Source of the DNA: Paenibacillus sp. OV219
GTDB lineage: Bacteria; Bacillota; Bacilli; Paenibacillales; Paenibacillaceae
Assembly: GCF_900110075.1 (NCBI RefSeq)
Contig: NZ_FOCJ01000003.1
Span: forward strand, 1 to 64,000
Direction of reading: 5' to 3'
Length of the DNA stretch: 64,000 nucleotides
Positions 30,093 to 40,798 of the stretch are shown here, one piece after another. The stretch's first letter is position 1. Each line of letters starts with the position of its first letter. The position numbers and the translations under genes were made by a program. The notes below the pieces were generated by a model, which saw only the letters and a list, made by a program, of their open reading frames with translations, had not been told where the DNA came from and did not search any database.

Positions 30093-32054
30093 ATGCCGAA
30101 GTTTCTAATCAAACGATGGCACGGTATGCACCATCTGTGGGCATTCGTGCTGATGATTCTATTAACGGTGACGCTCGCCGCATACGAATGGAAGCTTGGC
30201 ATTATCGGGCTCGTGCTGTCAGGCGCGGTCGGCTTCTATTCTGTGATGGCGGAGCGGGCGTTTCGCCGAGATTTGAAGGTATACCTCGGTACATTGTCGT
30301 ACCGGGTGAAAAAAGCCGGCAGAGAGGTCATTAGCGATCTGCCGCTTGGCATTATTCTGTACAACGAGGATAAAACGGTCGAGTGGCACAACGGGTTTGT
30401 GTCGCATATGCTCGACCGGGACTCCGTTGTAGGCGAGTCGCTGGACGATCTGTTCGAGGCGCTGTCGCAAGCGAAAGAGCGTGAGGGAACCGTCGAAGCG
30501 GTCATCGGCACTTCGGTGTATGAGCTGATGTTCCGCTTTGATGAGCGGCTGCTCTATATCCGCGATATTACGCAGCGCTGGCAGCTGGCGAAACGTTATG
30601 AGGATGAGAAGCTTGCGCTTGGCATCGTCATGATGGATAACCTCGAAGAGGTTACGCAAGGAATGGATGATCAGCAGCGCAGCTCGCTGATGTCGAAGGC
30701 GACGGCGGAAATTACAGAGTGGGCGAGTAAGTTCCACGTGTACTTGAAGCGTCTCACCTCGGACCGTTATCTTGTCATTACGGATCAGCGGACGCTCAAG
30801 CAGTTGGAGCTGTCACGTTTTGTATTGCTCGATGAAGTGCGGGAGATTACCGCTGAGAATAAAATTCCGATGACGCTAAGCATCGGGTTCGCGTCTGGTG
30901 CGGAGAGCATTGTGGAGCTCGGCCACTGGACGCAAACGAGCCTCGATTATGCGCTTGGCCGCGGCGGCGATCAAGCGGCTGTAAAGGTTGGACAGCGTCA
31001 GTCATTCTACGGCGGCAAGTCCAATGCGGTTGAGAAGCGGACTCGCGTCCGCGCGCGGGTAGTTGCGCATGCGCTTCGCGACTTGATACGCGACAGCGAT
31101 CGCGTCGTTATTATGGGGCATAAGATGCCCGATATGGATGCGATCGGCGCAGCTATCGGCGTGCTGAAAGCCGCGATGATGTACAACAAGGAAGCGTTCA
31201 TCGTGCTGGAGGGCGTCAATCCGTCCATTACGAAGATGATGGAGATGCTGCGCGAGGATGAGCGCATCGCCAAGCGGTTCATCTCGCCGGAGCAGGCGCA
31301 GGCTATTATCGGGAGTAACACGCTCGTTGTTGTCGTAGATACGCACAAGGCGTCATTAGTGAAGGAGCCGAAGCTGCTGACGCAAACGGAGAAGATCGTC
31401 GTTGTCGATCATCATCGTCGCGGCGAAGAATTCATTACAGGCGCAATTCTCGTCTATATGGAGCCTTACGCATCCTCGACGTGCGAGCTCATTACTGAGC
31501 TGCTCCAATACATTCATGACCGAGTGCTGCTGGACGTCAGAGAGGCGACAGCGCTGCTTGCGGGAATTACAGTCGATACGAAGAGCTTCTCGCTCCGTAC
31601 CGGCTCCAGAACGTTTGAAGCGGCATCTTTCCTCCGCCGCCATGGAGCGGATTCAGCGCTTATTCAGCGGATGATGAAAGAGGATCTAGCCGAGTACATC
31701 AAGAAGGCAGAGATGATCAAGCAAGCCGAGATCGTCTATGACCATATTGCAATTGCCGTCACGGAGCAAGGACGCCAGTATTCGCAGCTCTTAATTGCGC
31801 AAACGGCAGATACGCTCCTGAATATGACGGATGTGCTTGCATCGTTCGTCATCGGCGAACGGCCGGACGGTCTCATTGGAATTAGCGCGAGATCGCTAGG
31901 GCATATGAATGTGCAGGTTGTAATGGAGCGCATGGGCGGTGGTGGGCATCTGACGAACGCCGCGGCGCAGCAGGAAGGCACCGTTATAGAAGTAGCGCAG
32001 CGTCTCAAGCAGGTGCTGCATGATCTTGATAAGGAAGAGGGGCTATTCGAATGA
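30093..32054 (+). CDS. gdpP: Cyclic-di-AMP phosphodiesterase GdpP
   Basis: GdpP of 653 residues degrades the second messenger c-di-AMP, which controls potassium and turgor. Two membrane segments (about 14-54) are followed by a degenerate PAS domain (about 80-155), a degenerate GGDEF domain (about 170-300) and the DHH-DHHA1 phosphodiesterase. Metal ligands are visible as [10 protein letters not shown] (His343, Asp347, Asp349), VVDTH (Asp416) and VVDHH (439-441), with GGGGH in DHHA1. The stop overlaps the rplI start. Confidence 0.96.
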   Translation: MPKFLIKRWHGMHHLWAFVLMILLTVTLAAYEWKLGIIGLVLSGAVGFYSVMAERAFRRDLKVYLGTLSYRVKKAGREVISDLPLGIILYNEDKTVEWHNGFVSHMLDRDSVVGESLDDLFEALSQAKEREGTVEAVIGTSVYELMFRFDERLLYIRDITQRWQLAKRYEDEKLALGIVMMDNLEEVTQGMDDQQRSSLMSKATAEITEWASKFHVYLKRLTSDRYLVITDQRTLKQLELSRFVLLDEVREITAENKIPMTLSIGFASGAESIVELGHWTQTSLDYALGRGGDQAAVKVGQRQSFYGGKSNAVEKRTRVRARVVAHALRDLIRDSDRVVIMGHKMPDMDAIGAAIGVLKAAMMYNKEAFIVLEGVNPSITKMMEMLREDERIAKRFISPEQAQAIIGSNTLVVVVDTHKASLVKEPKLLTQTEKIVVVDHHRRGEEFITGAILVYMEPYASSTCELITELLQYIHDRVLLDVREATALLAGITVDTKSFSLRTGSRTFEAASFLRRHGADSALIQRMMKEDLAEYIKKAEMIKQAEIVYDHIAIAVTEQGRQYSQLLIAQTADTLLNMTDVLASFVIGERPDGLIGISARSLGHMNVQVVMERMGGGGHLTNAAAQQEGTVIEVAQRLKQVLHDLDKEEGLFE

Positions 32055-32494
32055 AAGTGATTTTTCTGCAAGATGTGAAGGGGCAAGGTAAGAAGGGTGA
32101 GGTTAAAGAAGTATCAGAGGGCTATGTCCGCAATTTCTTGTTCCCGAAGAACTTGGCGAAGCCAGCTTCCGACGGCAACCTGAAGACGCTTGACCTGCAA
32201 AACGCAGCTGAGGTAAAGAAGAAAGTGAAAGAGAAGGAAGATGCGCAGGCGCTTGCTGCAAGGCTGGAAGCGTTGAAAGTCGTCGTGAAGACAAGAGCAG
32301 GCGAAGGTGGCCGTCTATTCGGCGCCATTACGAGCAAACAAATCGCTGAGGCGCTTGAAGCGCAAGGCTTTAAGATTGATAAACGCAAGATTGAACTGGA
32401 AGATCCGATTCGCACCCTTGGCGTAACGCAGGTGCCTGTGAAGCTGCATCCGGAAGTTAAAGCGAAGCTGAGTGTCCATGCAACAGAAGAATAA
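32051..32494 (+). CDS. rplI: 50S ribosomal protein L9
   Basis: L9 of 147 residues ([20 protein letters not shown], then [13 protein letters not shown]). The N- and C-terminal RNA-binding domains are joined by a long helix. It overlaps gdpP by four bases (ATGA), so the two are coupled, and dnaB follows. Confidence 0.97.
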   Translation: MKVIFLQDVKGQGKKGEVKEVSEGYVRNFLFPKNLAKPASDGNLKTLDLQNAAEVKKKVKEKEDAQALAARLEALKVVVKTRAGEGGRLFGAITSKQIAEALEAQGFKIDKRKIELEDPIRTLGVTQVPVKLHPEVKAKLSVHATEE

Positions 32495-32525
32495 TAAGCC
32501 ATTCAAGGGGGATTCAAACAACCAG

Positions 32526-33890
32526 ATGAGTAACGAGCAGCTGATGTTTGATCGTGTGCCGCCGCAGAACATGGAAGCAGAGCAAGCGGTGCTCGGTGCA
32601 GTTCTATTGCAGACGGAAGCGTTGATTACGGCGATGGAGCGGGTGCGAAGCGAAGATTTCTACTTGCCTTCGCATCAGCTGATCTTTGAGGCGATGATTG
32701 AGCTTGGCGAATCAAGTCAGCCCATCGATTTGGTTACCTTGACTGCTTATTTGCAAGACCATCAGCAGTTGGAGGAGATTGGCGGAGTCAGCTATTTGGC
32801 GAAGCTCGGTAACTCCGTGCCTACTGCAGCGAACGTCGACTACTATGCGCAAATCGTAGAAGAGAAGTCGATGCTGCGTCGCTTGATTCGGACAGCGACG
32901 AACATCGTCTCGAACGGCTATGCCGCAGCGGAAGATGTAGGCAGCATGCTGAGCGAAGCCGAATCGCGCATTCTGGAGATTTCCAATCGCAGATCGAGCA
33001 GCGGTTTTATCTCCATTCGCGACGTACTGATGGAAGTGTTTGAGAAGGTTGAGTTTCTGTACTCGAATAAGGGCGGCGCGAGCGGTATCCCGTCCGGATT
33101 CTCGGATCTCGACAAGATGACATCCGGCTTCCAGCGAAACGACCTTATCATTATCGCAGCCCGTCCTTCCGTAGGTAAGACGGCGTTTGCGCTTAATGTG
33201 GCGCAGAACGTCGGCGTTCGTTCCAAAGAAACCGTCGCAATCTTCTCGCTCGAGATGTCCGCGGCCCAACTTGTACAACGTATGATCTGTGCGGAGTCGA
33301 ATGTCGATGCCGGTCGTATGCGTACAGGGTATTTGGAAGGCGACGATTGGGAAAAGCTAACGATGGCGATTGGTTCACTTTCTGAAGCACAGATCTATAT
33401 TGATGATACTCCGGGCATTACCGTTGCAGATATTCGCGCCAAGTGCCGCCGCTTGAAGAAAGAACGCGGACTCGGCATGATTCTGATCGACTACTTGCAG
33501 CTCATTCAAGGGCGGGGCAAGGCAGGCGAGAACCGTCAGCAGGAAGTATCGGAAATTTCCCGTACACTGAAGCAGATTGCGCGTGAGCTCGAAGTGCCGG
33601 TTATCGCACTGTCGCAGCTGAGCCGGGGCGTTGAGCAACGACAGGACAAGCGTCCAATGATGTCTGACCTTCGGGAATCGGGTTCCATCGAGCAAGATGC
33701 CGACATCGTAGCGTTCCTCTACCGGGACGATTACTACGATAAGGAATCGGAGAAGAAGAACATTATCGAGATCATTATTGCTAAGCAGCGTAATGGACCC
33801 GTTGGTACGGTCGAGCTGGCGTTCCTTAAAAACTTCAATAAATTTGTCGGTTTGGACCGTGCGCATCAGGAGCCTGGTCAGGCTTCCTAA
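32526..33890 (+). CDS. dnaB: Replicative DNA helicase DnaB (DnaC in B. subtilis)
   Basis: The hexameric fork helicase, about 454 residues. The N-terminal domain starts FDRVPPQNMEAEQAVLGAVLL; the RecA-like domain has Walker A ARPSVGKTAFALN and Walker B MILIDYLQLIQG, and the arginine-finger region RDKRP-type block near SDLRESGSIEQDAD. ATG 32526 is preferred because GGGGG lies upstream, although at long spacing (14). In-frame GTG 32472 and ATG 32478 inside the rplI end have no ribosome site but cannot be excluded. Confidence 0.96.
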   Translation: MSNEQLMFDRVPPQNMEAEQAVLGAVLLQTEALITAMERVRSEDFYLPSHQLIFEAMIELGESSQPIDLVTLTAYLQDHQQLEEIGGVSYLAKLGNSVPTAANVDYYAQIVEEKSMLRRLIRTATNIVSNGYAAAEDVGSMLSEAESRILEISNRRSSSGFISIRDVLMEVFEKVEFLYSNKGGASGIPSGFSDLDKMTSGFQRNDLIIIAARPSVGKTAFALNVAQNVGVRSKETVAIFSLEMSAAQLVQRMICAESNVDAGRMRTGYLEGDDWEKLTMAIGSLSEAQIYIDDTPGITVADIRAKCRRLKKERGLGMILIDYLQLIQGRGKAGENRQQEVSEISRTLKQIARELEVPVIALSQLSRGVEQRQDKRPMMSDLRESGSIEQDADIVAFLYRDDYYDKESEKKNIIEIIIAKQRNGPVGTVELAFLKNFNKFVGLDRAHQEPGQAS

Positions 33891-33932
33891 GGCAGTTGCG
33901 AGCGGCGTTCTAACTCCGACAGACACCTTACA

Positions 33933-33980
33933 GAAATTCCGAACGATTGTGTGACACTCACCACAATCGTTCGGAATTTC
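33933..33980. promoter_or_regulatory. Inverted PurBox pair upstream of purA
   Basis: A perfect 19-base inverted repeat (33933-33951 and 33962-33980) contains AATTCCGAACGAT (33935-33947) and its complement (33966-33978). Each matches the Bacillus PurBox AWWWCCGAACWWT at all but one position, with 18 bases between the two. It adjoins the -35 of the purA promoter, so PurR repression is expected. Confidence 0.8.
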
Positions 33981-33981
33981 G

Positions 33982-34010
33982 TTGACTTTACAGGGGTGGA
34001 CTGCTACACT
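33982..34010 (+). promoter_or_regulatory. purA promoter
   Basis: TTGACT (33982-33987) and TACACT (34005-34010) are spaced by 17 bases, with TG before the -10. Confidence 0.75.
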
Positions 34011-34088
34011 TATCATGCTGCCAAAGACTGGTGGCCATTTTAGTCATGTTAGTCATGCACTTGCAAAACTTGTAATGGGGGTATAACC

Positions 34089-35375
34089 ATGTCAACGGTA
34101 GTAGTAGTCGGAACCCAATGGGGAGACGAAGGCAAAGGGAAAATTACCGACTTTCTGGCGGATGGCGCTGATGTTGTAGCGCGTTACCAAGGTGGCAACA
34201 ACGCTGGCCATACGATCATGATCGGCAATAAAAAATATAAACTTACAATGGTTCCATCCGGAATCTTCAACGAAAATAAAGTATGCGTCATCGGTAACGG
34301 CATGGTCATCAATCCAGCTGCTTTAATTGATGAAATCAATTATATTCATGAGAATGGCTTCTCGACTGAGAACCTGAAGATCAGCGACCGGGCACATCTA
34401 ATTATGCCTTATCACCTGGTTCTGGACGGTCTTGAGGAAGAGCGCAAAGGCGATAACAAGATCGGTACAACGCGCAAAGGGATCGGCCCTTGCTACATGG
34501 ACAAAGCTGCTCGTAACGGGATTCGCGTCGCGGACCTGCTGGATGCAGAAGAGTTCGAAATGAAGCTGCGCCGCCTCGTGGAAGAGAAGAACCAAGTAAT
34601 CGAACAAGTCTACGGCGGCGAGAAGCTGAATGCAGACGAAATTCTAGGTCTGTATCTTGGTTACGCAGAAACGCTGCGTCATTATGTAACGGATACTTCG
34701 GTTGTTCTGAACGATGCGATTGACGCGAACCAGAAGGTGCTGTTCGAAGGCGCACAAGGCGTTATGCTCGATATCGACCAAGGTACGTATCCATACGTGA
34801 CCTCGTCGAACCCAACAGCAGGCGGCGTATGTATCGGCTCGGGCGTTGGCCCTTCGAAGATTCAGCAAGTTATCGGCGTAGCGAAAGCGTACACAACTCG
34901 TGTTGGCGATGGTCCGTTCCCAACTGAGCTTAACAATGAAATAGGCGACTGGATTCGTGAGAAAGGTCATGAGTACGGAACAGTAACAGGACGTGCGCGT
35001 CGTGTAGGTTGGTTCGACACTGTTGTAGTCCGCCATGCACGCCGTGTTAGCGGCATTACAGGCTTGTCCTTGAACTCGCTCGACGTACTGTCCGGTCTTG
35101 AAACCGTTAAGATCTGCACAGGCTACGAGCTGCGCGGCGAAATTATCGAGCACTATCCGGCAAGTCTCAAGCTTATCTCCGAGTGTGAAGCGGTGTATGA
35201 AGAGCTTCCAGGCTGGAGCGAGGATATCTCGAACGCGAAGACACTTGCAGATCTGCCAGAGAATACGCGCCGTTATGTAGAGCGTGTATCCGAGCTGACA
35301 GGTATTCCGATTGCAATCTTCTCGGTTGGACGTAACCGTGAGCAGACGAATCCGGTTACACCGATTTACGTATAA
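34089..35375 (+). CDS. purA: Adenylosuccinate synthetase
   Basis: PurA of 428 residues makes adenylosuccinate from IMP, GTP and aspartate, the first committed step to AMP. The P-loop [14 protein letters not shown] starts at residue 8, NNAGHTI follows at about 38, and later blocks [33 protein letters not shown] and [18 protein letters not shown] are all present. It is transcribed alone from a PurBox-controlled promoter and ends in a terminator. Confidence 0.98.
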   Translation: MSTVVVVGTQWGDEGKGKITDFLADGADVVARYQGGNNAGHTIMIGNKKYKLTMVPSGIFNENKVCVIGNGMVINPAALIDEINYIHENGFSTENLKISDRAHLIMPYHLVLDGLEEERKGDNKIGTTRKGIGPCYMDKAARNGIRVADLLDAEEFEMKLRRLVEEKNQVIEQVYGGEKLNADEILGLYLGYAETLRHYVTDTSVVLNDAIDANQKVLFEGAQGVMLDIDQGTYPYVTSSNPTAGGVCIGSGVGPSKIQQVIGVAKAYTTRVGDGPFPTELNNEIGDWIREKGHEYGTVTGRARRVGWFDTVVVRHARRVSGITGLSLNSLDVLSGLETVKICTGYELRGEIIEHYPASLKLISECEAVYEELPGWSEDISNAKTLADLPENTRRYVERVSELTGIPIAIFSVGRNREQTNPVTPIYV

Positions 35376-35388
35376 GCAATTGAATTTT

Positions 35389-35428
35389 AGAGGATAGTGG
35401 CTTTATTGCCCCTATCCTCTTTCTTTTT
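35389..35428 (+). terminator. Intrinsic terminator after purA
   Basis: AGAGGATAG (35389-35397) pairs with CTATCCTCT (35412-35420), followed by TTCTTTTT. Confidence 0.85.
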
Positions 35429-35510
35429 GCCATGGGGATGAATGGTTCCTGGAAAGGGGGGAAATACTAAGAAGTATGGGCAAAATGCCCTTCAGGGGAG
35501 GGTGAACGAA

Positions 35511-36200
35511 ATGTGGAAACTAACGAAAATAACCGGATGGCTGGCAAAGACGATCGCCGCGGCGCTTCTTATCAGCTTCTTGTCGATCTGGACGACCGGA
35601 TATATCGTCAATAGCTATGTGGAGACGCTGCTCAAGCAGTTTCATATACCGCTTGAAGAGAAGCCATTCGCGCTTAGTAGTGTATGGGGCGAGCTATGGG
35701 GAGCTGATCCAGCGGTAAAGTCAAATGGCAGTACAGCTGCAGATTCGGGCTCCGATAAAACGCAGGCGGCAAGCAACCAGGATGGCAAGGAGAAGTCGGA
35801 TTCCGTTGATGCGTTCAGCCAGCAGCCCTCAGGCGAGCTTAGCGATATTGGAGGAGGAACGGGACCGAAGGGAAATAGCAGCGCGGCAGGGACGGATACA
35901 AATACCGATCATGCCGGGTCACAGTCGCAATCGCAGGAGAGTGCAGATGCTTCGAAGGATGAAGTAGCGATGACGACTGATCAGTTGAATGAAGCCAAGT
36001 CGCAAATTAGCGATGCAGATAAGGAGAAGCTGTTCGGCGTTATGATGCAGAAGCTGCCTCAGGATGCAATGCAGACGATCTCGAAACTGATGGAAGACGG
36101 ATTGACGGACAGCGAAATGACTCAGGTGCAGCAGCTGATGGCGCAGCATTTGGACCGAAGTGAATATGATGAAATGCTGTCAATTCTGAGCAAATATTAA
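35511..36200 (+). CDS. Hypothetical membrane-anchored protein
   Basis: I do not recognise this 229-residue protein. It has an N-terminal membrane segment (about 11-33), a short conserved-looking stretch (about 35-65, with PLEEKPFALSSVWGELWG), a low-complexity Ser/Gly/Asp/Gln-rich linker (about 66-150) and a helical, charged C-terminal module (about 155-229, with DQLNEAKSQISDADKEKLFG and the repeated QLM). The membrane anchor implies a surface domain. GGGAGGGTG precedes ATG 35511. It lies between purA and the M23 peptidase gene, and a role in the envelope or spore coat is only a guess. Confidence 0.75.
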   Translation: MWKLTKITGWLAKTIAAALLISFLSIWTTGYIVNSYVETLLKQFHIPLEEKPFALSSVWGELWGADPAVKSNGSTAADSGSDKTQAASNQDGKEKSDSVDAFSQQPSGELSDIGGGTGPKGNSSAAGTDTNTDHAGSQSQSQESADASKDEVAMTTDQLNEAKSQISDADKEKLFGVMMQKLPQDAMQTISKLMEDGLTDSEMTQVQQLMAQHLDRSEYDEMLSILSKY

Positions 36201-36334
36201 TATTACTGTAAGGCCGTTTGGTTGAACCGCTATATTGCGTTATGTTAAAGTATAACTCGTAGCCTGACAATAAACGATTTTGTTGTCGAAAACGATCTAT
36301 TTTACGAAACATATCGCGAAATAAGGAGACGAAT

Positions 36335-37861
36335 ATGGCCTTTTTTAATGATAAGGGTCGATTCCGGAAGCTGATTCAATCTATCCGGGGCGATAGACCC
36401 GCCAGTACGCTTGGACATTCAGATGCGCCGAGTGAAGGCACTACGGTGAAGCGGATGCTGCGTAAGAAGCCGCTCGTAGCTGCAGTCAGCGGAATTGCTT
36501 TGCTTGCGATTGTCGGATTGACCGGCACTCAATATGTGAAAGCTCATACAGTAGATTTTGTTGAAGTATATCAGAACGGTAATCTTATTGGCGAAGTGAA
36601 GTCGAAGGATCAAGTCGTAGACCTCATTAGCCAGAAGAAGCAGGATTTGAAGGCAAGCAAAGCTGATATGACAATGGTCCTCGATACAGGTAAGATCACA
36701 TTTGGGGCTAAGAGTGCTTACAAGGCTGAGCCGGACACAGCGATTACGCTACAGAAGCTCGAAGGCTTATTCAGCTCTCATGCTGAAGGCGTTGAAATGG
36801 TTGTAAACGGTAAGCGTGTCGGTGTGGTGAAGGATAAAGCGACAGCAAACGCGCTTCTTGAGCGGGTGCAGAGCAAATATAAACCGCAGACGAAGACCGG
36901 CAAGGTTGCGGCAGCGGAAGTGACCGCATTGTCGTACTCCGACGATGGCAGCGTGAAATCCAAGACGGCGCTCAAGTCCGTGAAGATTGTCGAGAACGTC
37001 GCTCTGAAGGCAGCGGATGTGCAACCAGCGGATATTGCTGATCCGGAGCAGCTTTACTTGCAAATTATTAAAGGTACGGTGAAACCGACCAAATATACGG
37101 TTCAAGATGGCGACTGTGTCGGGTGTATCGCACAGAAGTTCGACATATCCCCTCAAGTTATCTATGAGCGGAACAAGTGGATCAAGGACGATGTGATTAA
37201 AGTCGGTGACATGCTTGATCTAACTGTACTTAAACCGCAAGTGACCGTTCAAACGGTAGAGAACGTGACGGAGACGGAATCTATCGATCCACAAACCGTT
37301 GTTCAGAAGAACAGCAACATGAAGGCAGGTCAGCAAAAGGTTATTCGCGAGGGGCAAAGCGGGAAGAAACAGCTCGTGTATCGCCTTGTGAAGCAAAATG
37401 GCTATCTGATGAGCGAAGAGCTGATCAGTGAAGTTGTCTTGGAACCTTCCGTTCCCGCTATTGTCATGAAGGGTACAAAGGTCGTTCTCAATGAGGGCAG
37501 CGGTCGTTTCGCATGGCCGGTTACCGGTCATCGACTGACGAGCTATTTCGGCCAGCGATGGGGTGCGCTTCACCGCGGTGTCGACATGGTCGGAAACCAT
37601 AACATTAAGGCTGCGGACAACGGAACGGTGACGTTCACTGGGACACGACCGGGACTTGGAAACTGCATCATTATCAATCACAATAACGGTTACGAAACGT
37701 ACTACGGCCACTTGAGCAAGATTACGGTCAAGAAGGGCCAGACGGTCGAGCAAGGGCAAAGTATTGGAGTTATGGGCAACACAGGCCACTCCTTCGGTAC
37801 GCATTTGCACTTTGAGGTTCATAAGAACGGCGTTCTGCAGAATCCGTTGAAATATTTGTAA
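36335..37861 (+). CDS. Membrane-anchored M23 peptidase with LysM and G5 domains
   Basis: A 508-residue cell-wall enzyme. It has a basic N-terminus, one membrane segment (about 47-65), a degenerate repeat region, a LysM-like domain (about 253-296, containing Cys261 and Cys264 in DCVGC), a G5 domain (about 305-385) and an M23/LytM peptidase (about 395-505). The zinc site is intact: His413 and Asp417 in HRGVD, plus His490 and His492 in HLHFE. It should cleave peptidoglycan cross-bridges. AAGGAG precedes ATG 36335. It is upstream of the wal operon, which controls such hydrolases in Firmicutes. Confidence 0.9.
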   Translation: MAFFNDKGRFRKLIQSIRGDRPASTLGHSDAPSEGTTVKRMLRKKPLVAAVSGIALLAIVGLTGTQYVKAHTVDFVEVYQNGNLIGEVKSKDQVVDLISQKKQDLKASKADMTMVLDTGKITFGAKSAYKAEPDTAITLQKLEGLFSSHAEGVEMVVNGKRVGVVKDKATANALLERVQSKYKPQTKTGKVAAAEVTALSYSDDGSVKSKTALKSVKIVENVALKAADVQPADIADPEQLYLQIIKGTVKPTKYTVQDGDCVGCIAQKFDISPQVIYERNKWIKDDVIKVGDMLDLTVLKPQVTVQTVENVTETESIDPQTVVQKNSNMKAGQQKVIREGQSGKKQLVYRLVKQNGYLMSEELISEVVLEPSVPAIVMKGTKVVLNEGSGRFAWPVTGHRLTSYFGQRWGALHRGVDMVGNHNIKAADNGTVTFTGTRPGLGNCIIINHNNGYETYYGHLSKITVKKGQTVEQGQSIGVMGNTGHSFGTHLHFEVHKNGVLQNPLKYL

Positions 37862-37869
37862 GAGATGAG

Positions 37870-37903
37870 ACACCATCCGGTGATGCCGGGTGGTGTTTTT
37901 TTG
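37870..37903 (+). terminator. Intrinsic terminator after the M23 peptidase gene
   Basis: ACACCATCCGG (37870-37880) pairs with CCGGGTGGTGT (37886-37896) around TGATG, followed by seven T. Confidence 0.92.
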
Positions 37904-37941
37904 TTTTATTTGGAGGTAAGTGGTGCGGCGACACGGTTTGC

Positions 37942-38088
37942 GTGTTCACGCAGAATGATTCGCCAAGTACCTGGGGGCACCATTCTTGTGTTCACGCAAA
38001 ACAATGTCAGTCCATCCGGCGACATCATTCTCGTGTTCACGCAAAACTTGTCGTAGAGAACTCACGACAAGTTTTCGTGCATTCGACC
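37942..38088. repeat. Three to four degenerate 45-bp hairpin repeats
   Basis: GTGTTCACGCAGAAT at 37942 and GTGTTCACGCAAAAC at 37988 and 38033 recur with a 45-46 base period; a degraded fourth copy (GTGCATTCGAC) begins at 38077. The stretch between copies is an inverted repeat of variable quality. The last one is strong: AAAACTTGTCGT (38043-38054) pairs perfectly with ACGACAAGTTTT (38064-38075), and CACG/CGTG extends it past a one-base bulge. Short open frames in the repeats (e.g. repeated ILVFTQN) are by-products. Nothing else is seen between 37904 and the walR start apart from A+T-rich sequence near 38145. Confidence 0.8.
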
Positions 38089-38183
38089 AAATCTCCCCTG
38101 ATATGAGGGAACTTTCATTGGGAACTGCTGTCCTACCTATGTTAAAATAGATAAAGATTGCATAAGCGACAGGCGGTGTAGCG

Positions 38184-38963
38184 ATGCACGGTAAAATATT
38201 AGTAGTTGATGATGAACAACCGATTGCGGACATTATAAAATTCAACCTCGAGAAGGAAGGCTATCAAGTGATTTGCGCCTTCGATGGGGGAGAAGCGGTG
38301 CGGCTCGCGTTCGAAGAGCTGCCTGATTTGATTTTGCTTGATTTGATGCTGCCGGTGAAGGACGGCATGGACGTGTGCCGCGAGGTGCGCACTCGTCTGC
38401 AGACGCCGATCATTATGCTGACAGCGAAAGATACAGAGCTTGATAAAGTGCTCGGCCTTGAGCTTGGAGCGGACGATTACGTCACGAAGCCATTTAGCAC
38501 ACGCGAGCTGCTCGCACGGGTGAAAGCGCATTTACGCCGGACGAAGAACGATGCTGCTTCGGCTGCAGCTGCTGCAGCGATTAGTGGAGCTGCTTCCGGT
38601 GCGGGTACGACAACGGCAGCTGGTGTGGAGGAGAAGCAAGGCCTCGGCATCTTTAATCTGTTTATAGATACGGACATGTATGTCGTCTACAAAGACAATG
38701 AACCGCTTGACCTGACTCACCGTGAATACGAGCTTGTGTACTACCTGGCGCGCAACTGCGGTAAGGTCATGACGCGCGAGCATTTGCTGCAAGCGGTCTG
38801 GGGCTTCGAGTATTTCGGCGATGTGCGTACCGTCGACGTGACAATACGGCGTCTGCGCGAGAAGATTGAGGACGACCCAAGCCGTCCGGAGTATATTTTG
38901 ACCCGCCGAGGTCTCGGGTATTTGATGCGTAATCCGAAATCCGGAGGGTTCGGCTACGGATGA
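38184..38963 (+). CDS. walR: Response regulator WalR (YycF)
   Basis: OmpR-family regulator of 259 residues, the essential controller of cell-wall hydrolase genes. The receiver domain has the acidic pair in VVDDEQ, phospho-acceptor Asp53 and Lys102; the winged-helix DNA-binding domain occupies about 155-250 ([30 protein letters not shown]). The linker between them holds an unusual alanine/glycine-rich insertion at about 123-150, making the protein about 20 residues longer than usual. It overlaps walK by four bases. Confidence 0.96.
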   Translation: MHGKILVVDDEQPIADIIKFNLEKEGYQVICAFDGGEAVRLAFEELPDLILLDLMLPVKDGMDVCREVRTRLQTPIIMLTAKDTELDKVLGLELGADDYVTKPFSTRELLARVKAHLRRTKNDAASAAAAAAISGAASGAGTTTAAGVEEKQGLGIFNLFIDTDMYVVYKDNEPLDLTHREYELVYYLARNCGKVMTREHLLQAVWGFEYFGDVRTVDVTIRRLREKIEDDPSRPEYILTRRGLGYLMRNPKSGGFGYG

Positions 38964-40798
38964 ACGGGATACGTTTTTTCCGAACGATTCAAGTGAAGCT
39001 GATCATCATCTATGTATTGCTCATTCTTATCGCAATGCAGCTGATTGGCGTTTATTTCATAAGTACGATGAAGACGTCGCTAACGTCGACGTTCACGAAC
39101 AACATGAATGAGCAGGCGAATTTGCTTTCGCAAATTTCGGCTCAGACGTTATCAAATCAGCCGGATCAACCGGGCAATACCGGCGATCAGACAACGGAGG
39201 AGTATCTTGGTGTGCTCGTTAGCAGCTTGTTCAGCATTAGCGAGGCTGAGATTCAAATTCTTGATGCGAGCGGCAAGGTGCTAGCAACGTCGCTGCAGTC
39301 CCATCAATCCTACATTGGCAAGAAGAACACGTCACTCGTGGTCAGCCGCGCGCTTCAAAACATTCGCGACAATGAAGAGGAGATTATCGATGAGGACGGC
39401 ATTCGCAAGAAGGTCATCGCGAAGCCGATCGTGTACAGTGATAAGATTGTAGGCGCCGTCTATCTTGTCGCTTCGATGAAGGAGCTGTATTCGACGGTCG
39501 ATCGGATCAACCGGATCTTCATGTCGGGGATGCTGCTCGCGCTTGGGCTCACAGGCGTACTGGGCATTCTGCTGGCAACAACGATTACGAACCCGATAAA
39601 AGCACTGACAAGGCAGGCTGCGGCCGTTGCGGAAGGTCAATTCGACCAGCGCGTGCCGATTCTCGGCAATGACGAGATTGGCCGCTTGAGTGAAGTGTTC
39701 AATGATATGACGATGCGCCTGCGCGATGCGCTGTCGGCCAATGAAGAGGAGAAGGAGAAGATCTCCTCGATTCTCGCAAACATGAGCGACGGCGTCGTTG
39801 CTGCAGATGAACGCGGCGTCGTTATGATAACGAACCGGCGAGCGCAGGAGATGCTGCGCCGGGACGATTATGAAGGCATCCGCCTCGGTGATCTGTTCAG
39901 CATGGAAGAGTCGCAGATTACGGCGTTGCTGCGAGGCGGCGATCAATCGGCGGTTCTGTACCAGGTGCAGACAGAGGGCGATGAAGAAGAAGAGCTGCTG
40001 CGGCTAACGATGACGCCGATTCATCGCCGTGATCAAGGCATCTCCGGCACGATTGCGGTTCTGCAGGACGTGACGGAGCAAGAGCGGCTGGAGCAGTCGC
40101 GTCGCGAGTTCGTCGCGAACGTATCGCATGAGCTGCGGACGCCGCTAACGACGATCAAGAGTTACGCAGAGGCGCTTGATGATGGCGCTATGGATGAGCG
40201 CGAGCTCGGACAGCGCTTCGTCGGTGTTATTCGGAACGAGACTGAGCGGATGATTCGGCTCGTCACGGATCTGCTCCACCTGTCGCGGCTGGACTCGAAC
40301 CAGGCGCCGCTGCGCCGGCAGCAAACGAATGTGCCGGATATGCTGGAAGAAGTGGCTGATCGCTTCTCCTTTCAGCTGCGTAAGAAAGCGATTCGGGCGA
40401 CCGTGCGGGTCGAAGATTCCATCACGTTAGTGTGGCTCGACCGAGATCAGATCGATCAAGTATTGGACAACCTTGTGTCCAATGCGATCAAATATACGCT
40501 TGATGGCGGACACATTGAGATCGCTGCCCGCAAGATCGAGCCCGCCTCCATTGCGATCAGCGTGAAGGATACGGGTATCGGCATTCCGAAACGGGATCTC
40601 GGCCGCATCTTCGACCGGTTCTATCGTGTTGATAAAGCGCGCTCGCGCAATATGGGCGGGACAGGCCTTGGGCTGTCAATTGCCCGGGAAATTGTGAAGG
40701 CGCATGGAGGTCATATTACGCTCGATTCTGAGCTGAACGAGGGAACAACGGTAACGGTCATCCTCCCTACACAAGTGAGCGGAGGTGAGCGCGCGTAA
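38960..40798 (+). CDS. walK: Sensor histidine kinase WalK (YycG)
   Basis: A 612-residue membrane kinase. Two membrane segments (about 12-34 and 187-208) flank an extracellular sensor domain. Then come a HAMP domain (about 209-262), a PAS domain (about 268-375), the phosphorylated histidine in [14 protein letters not shown] (about 386) and an ATP-binding HATPase domain ([27 protein letters not shown]). It phosphorylates WalR in response to wall status. The overlap with walR and one-base contact with walH show a tightly coupled operon. Confidence 0.96.
   Translation: MNGIRFFRTIQVKLIIIYVLLILIAMQLIGVYFISTMKTSLTSTFTNNMNEQANLLSQISAQTLSNQPDQPGNTGDQTTEEYLGVLVSSLFSISEAEIQILDASGKVLATSLQSHQSYIGKKNTSLVVSRALQNIRDNEEEIIDEDGIRKKVIAKPIVYSDKIVGAVYLVASMKELYSTVDRINRIFMSGMLLALGLTGVLGILLATTITNPIKALTRQAAAVAEGQFDQRVPILGNDEIGRLSEVFNDMTMRLRDALSANEEEKEKISSILANMSDGVVAADERGVVMITNRRAQEMLRRDDYEGIRLGDLFSMEESQITALLRGGDQSAVLYQVQTEGDEEEELLRLTMTPIHRRDQGISGTIAVLQDVTEQERLEQSRREFVANVSHELRTPLTTIKSYAEALDDGAMDERELGQRFVGVIRNETERMIRLVTDLLHLSRLDSNQAPLRRQQTNVPDMLEEVADRFSFQLRKKAIRATVRVEDSITLVWLDRDQIDQVLDNLVSNAIKYTLDGGHIEIAARKIEPASIAISVKDTGIGIPKRDLGRIFDRFYRVDKARSRNMGGTGLGLSIAREIVKAHGGHITLDSELNEGTTVTVILPTQVSGGERA

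Noticed and set aside
37865-38056. Small open frame across the 45-bp repeats (repeated ILVFTQN)
   Set aside because: It is produced by the DNA repeat itself, lacks a ribosome site and starts inside a terminator hairpin.
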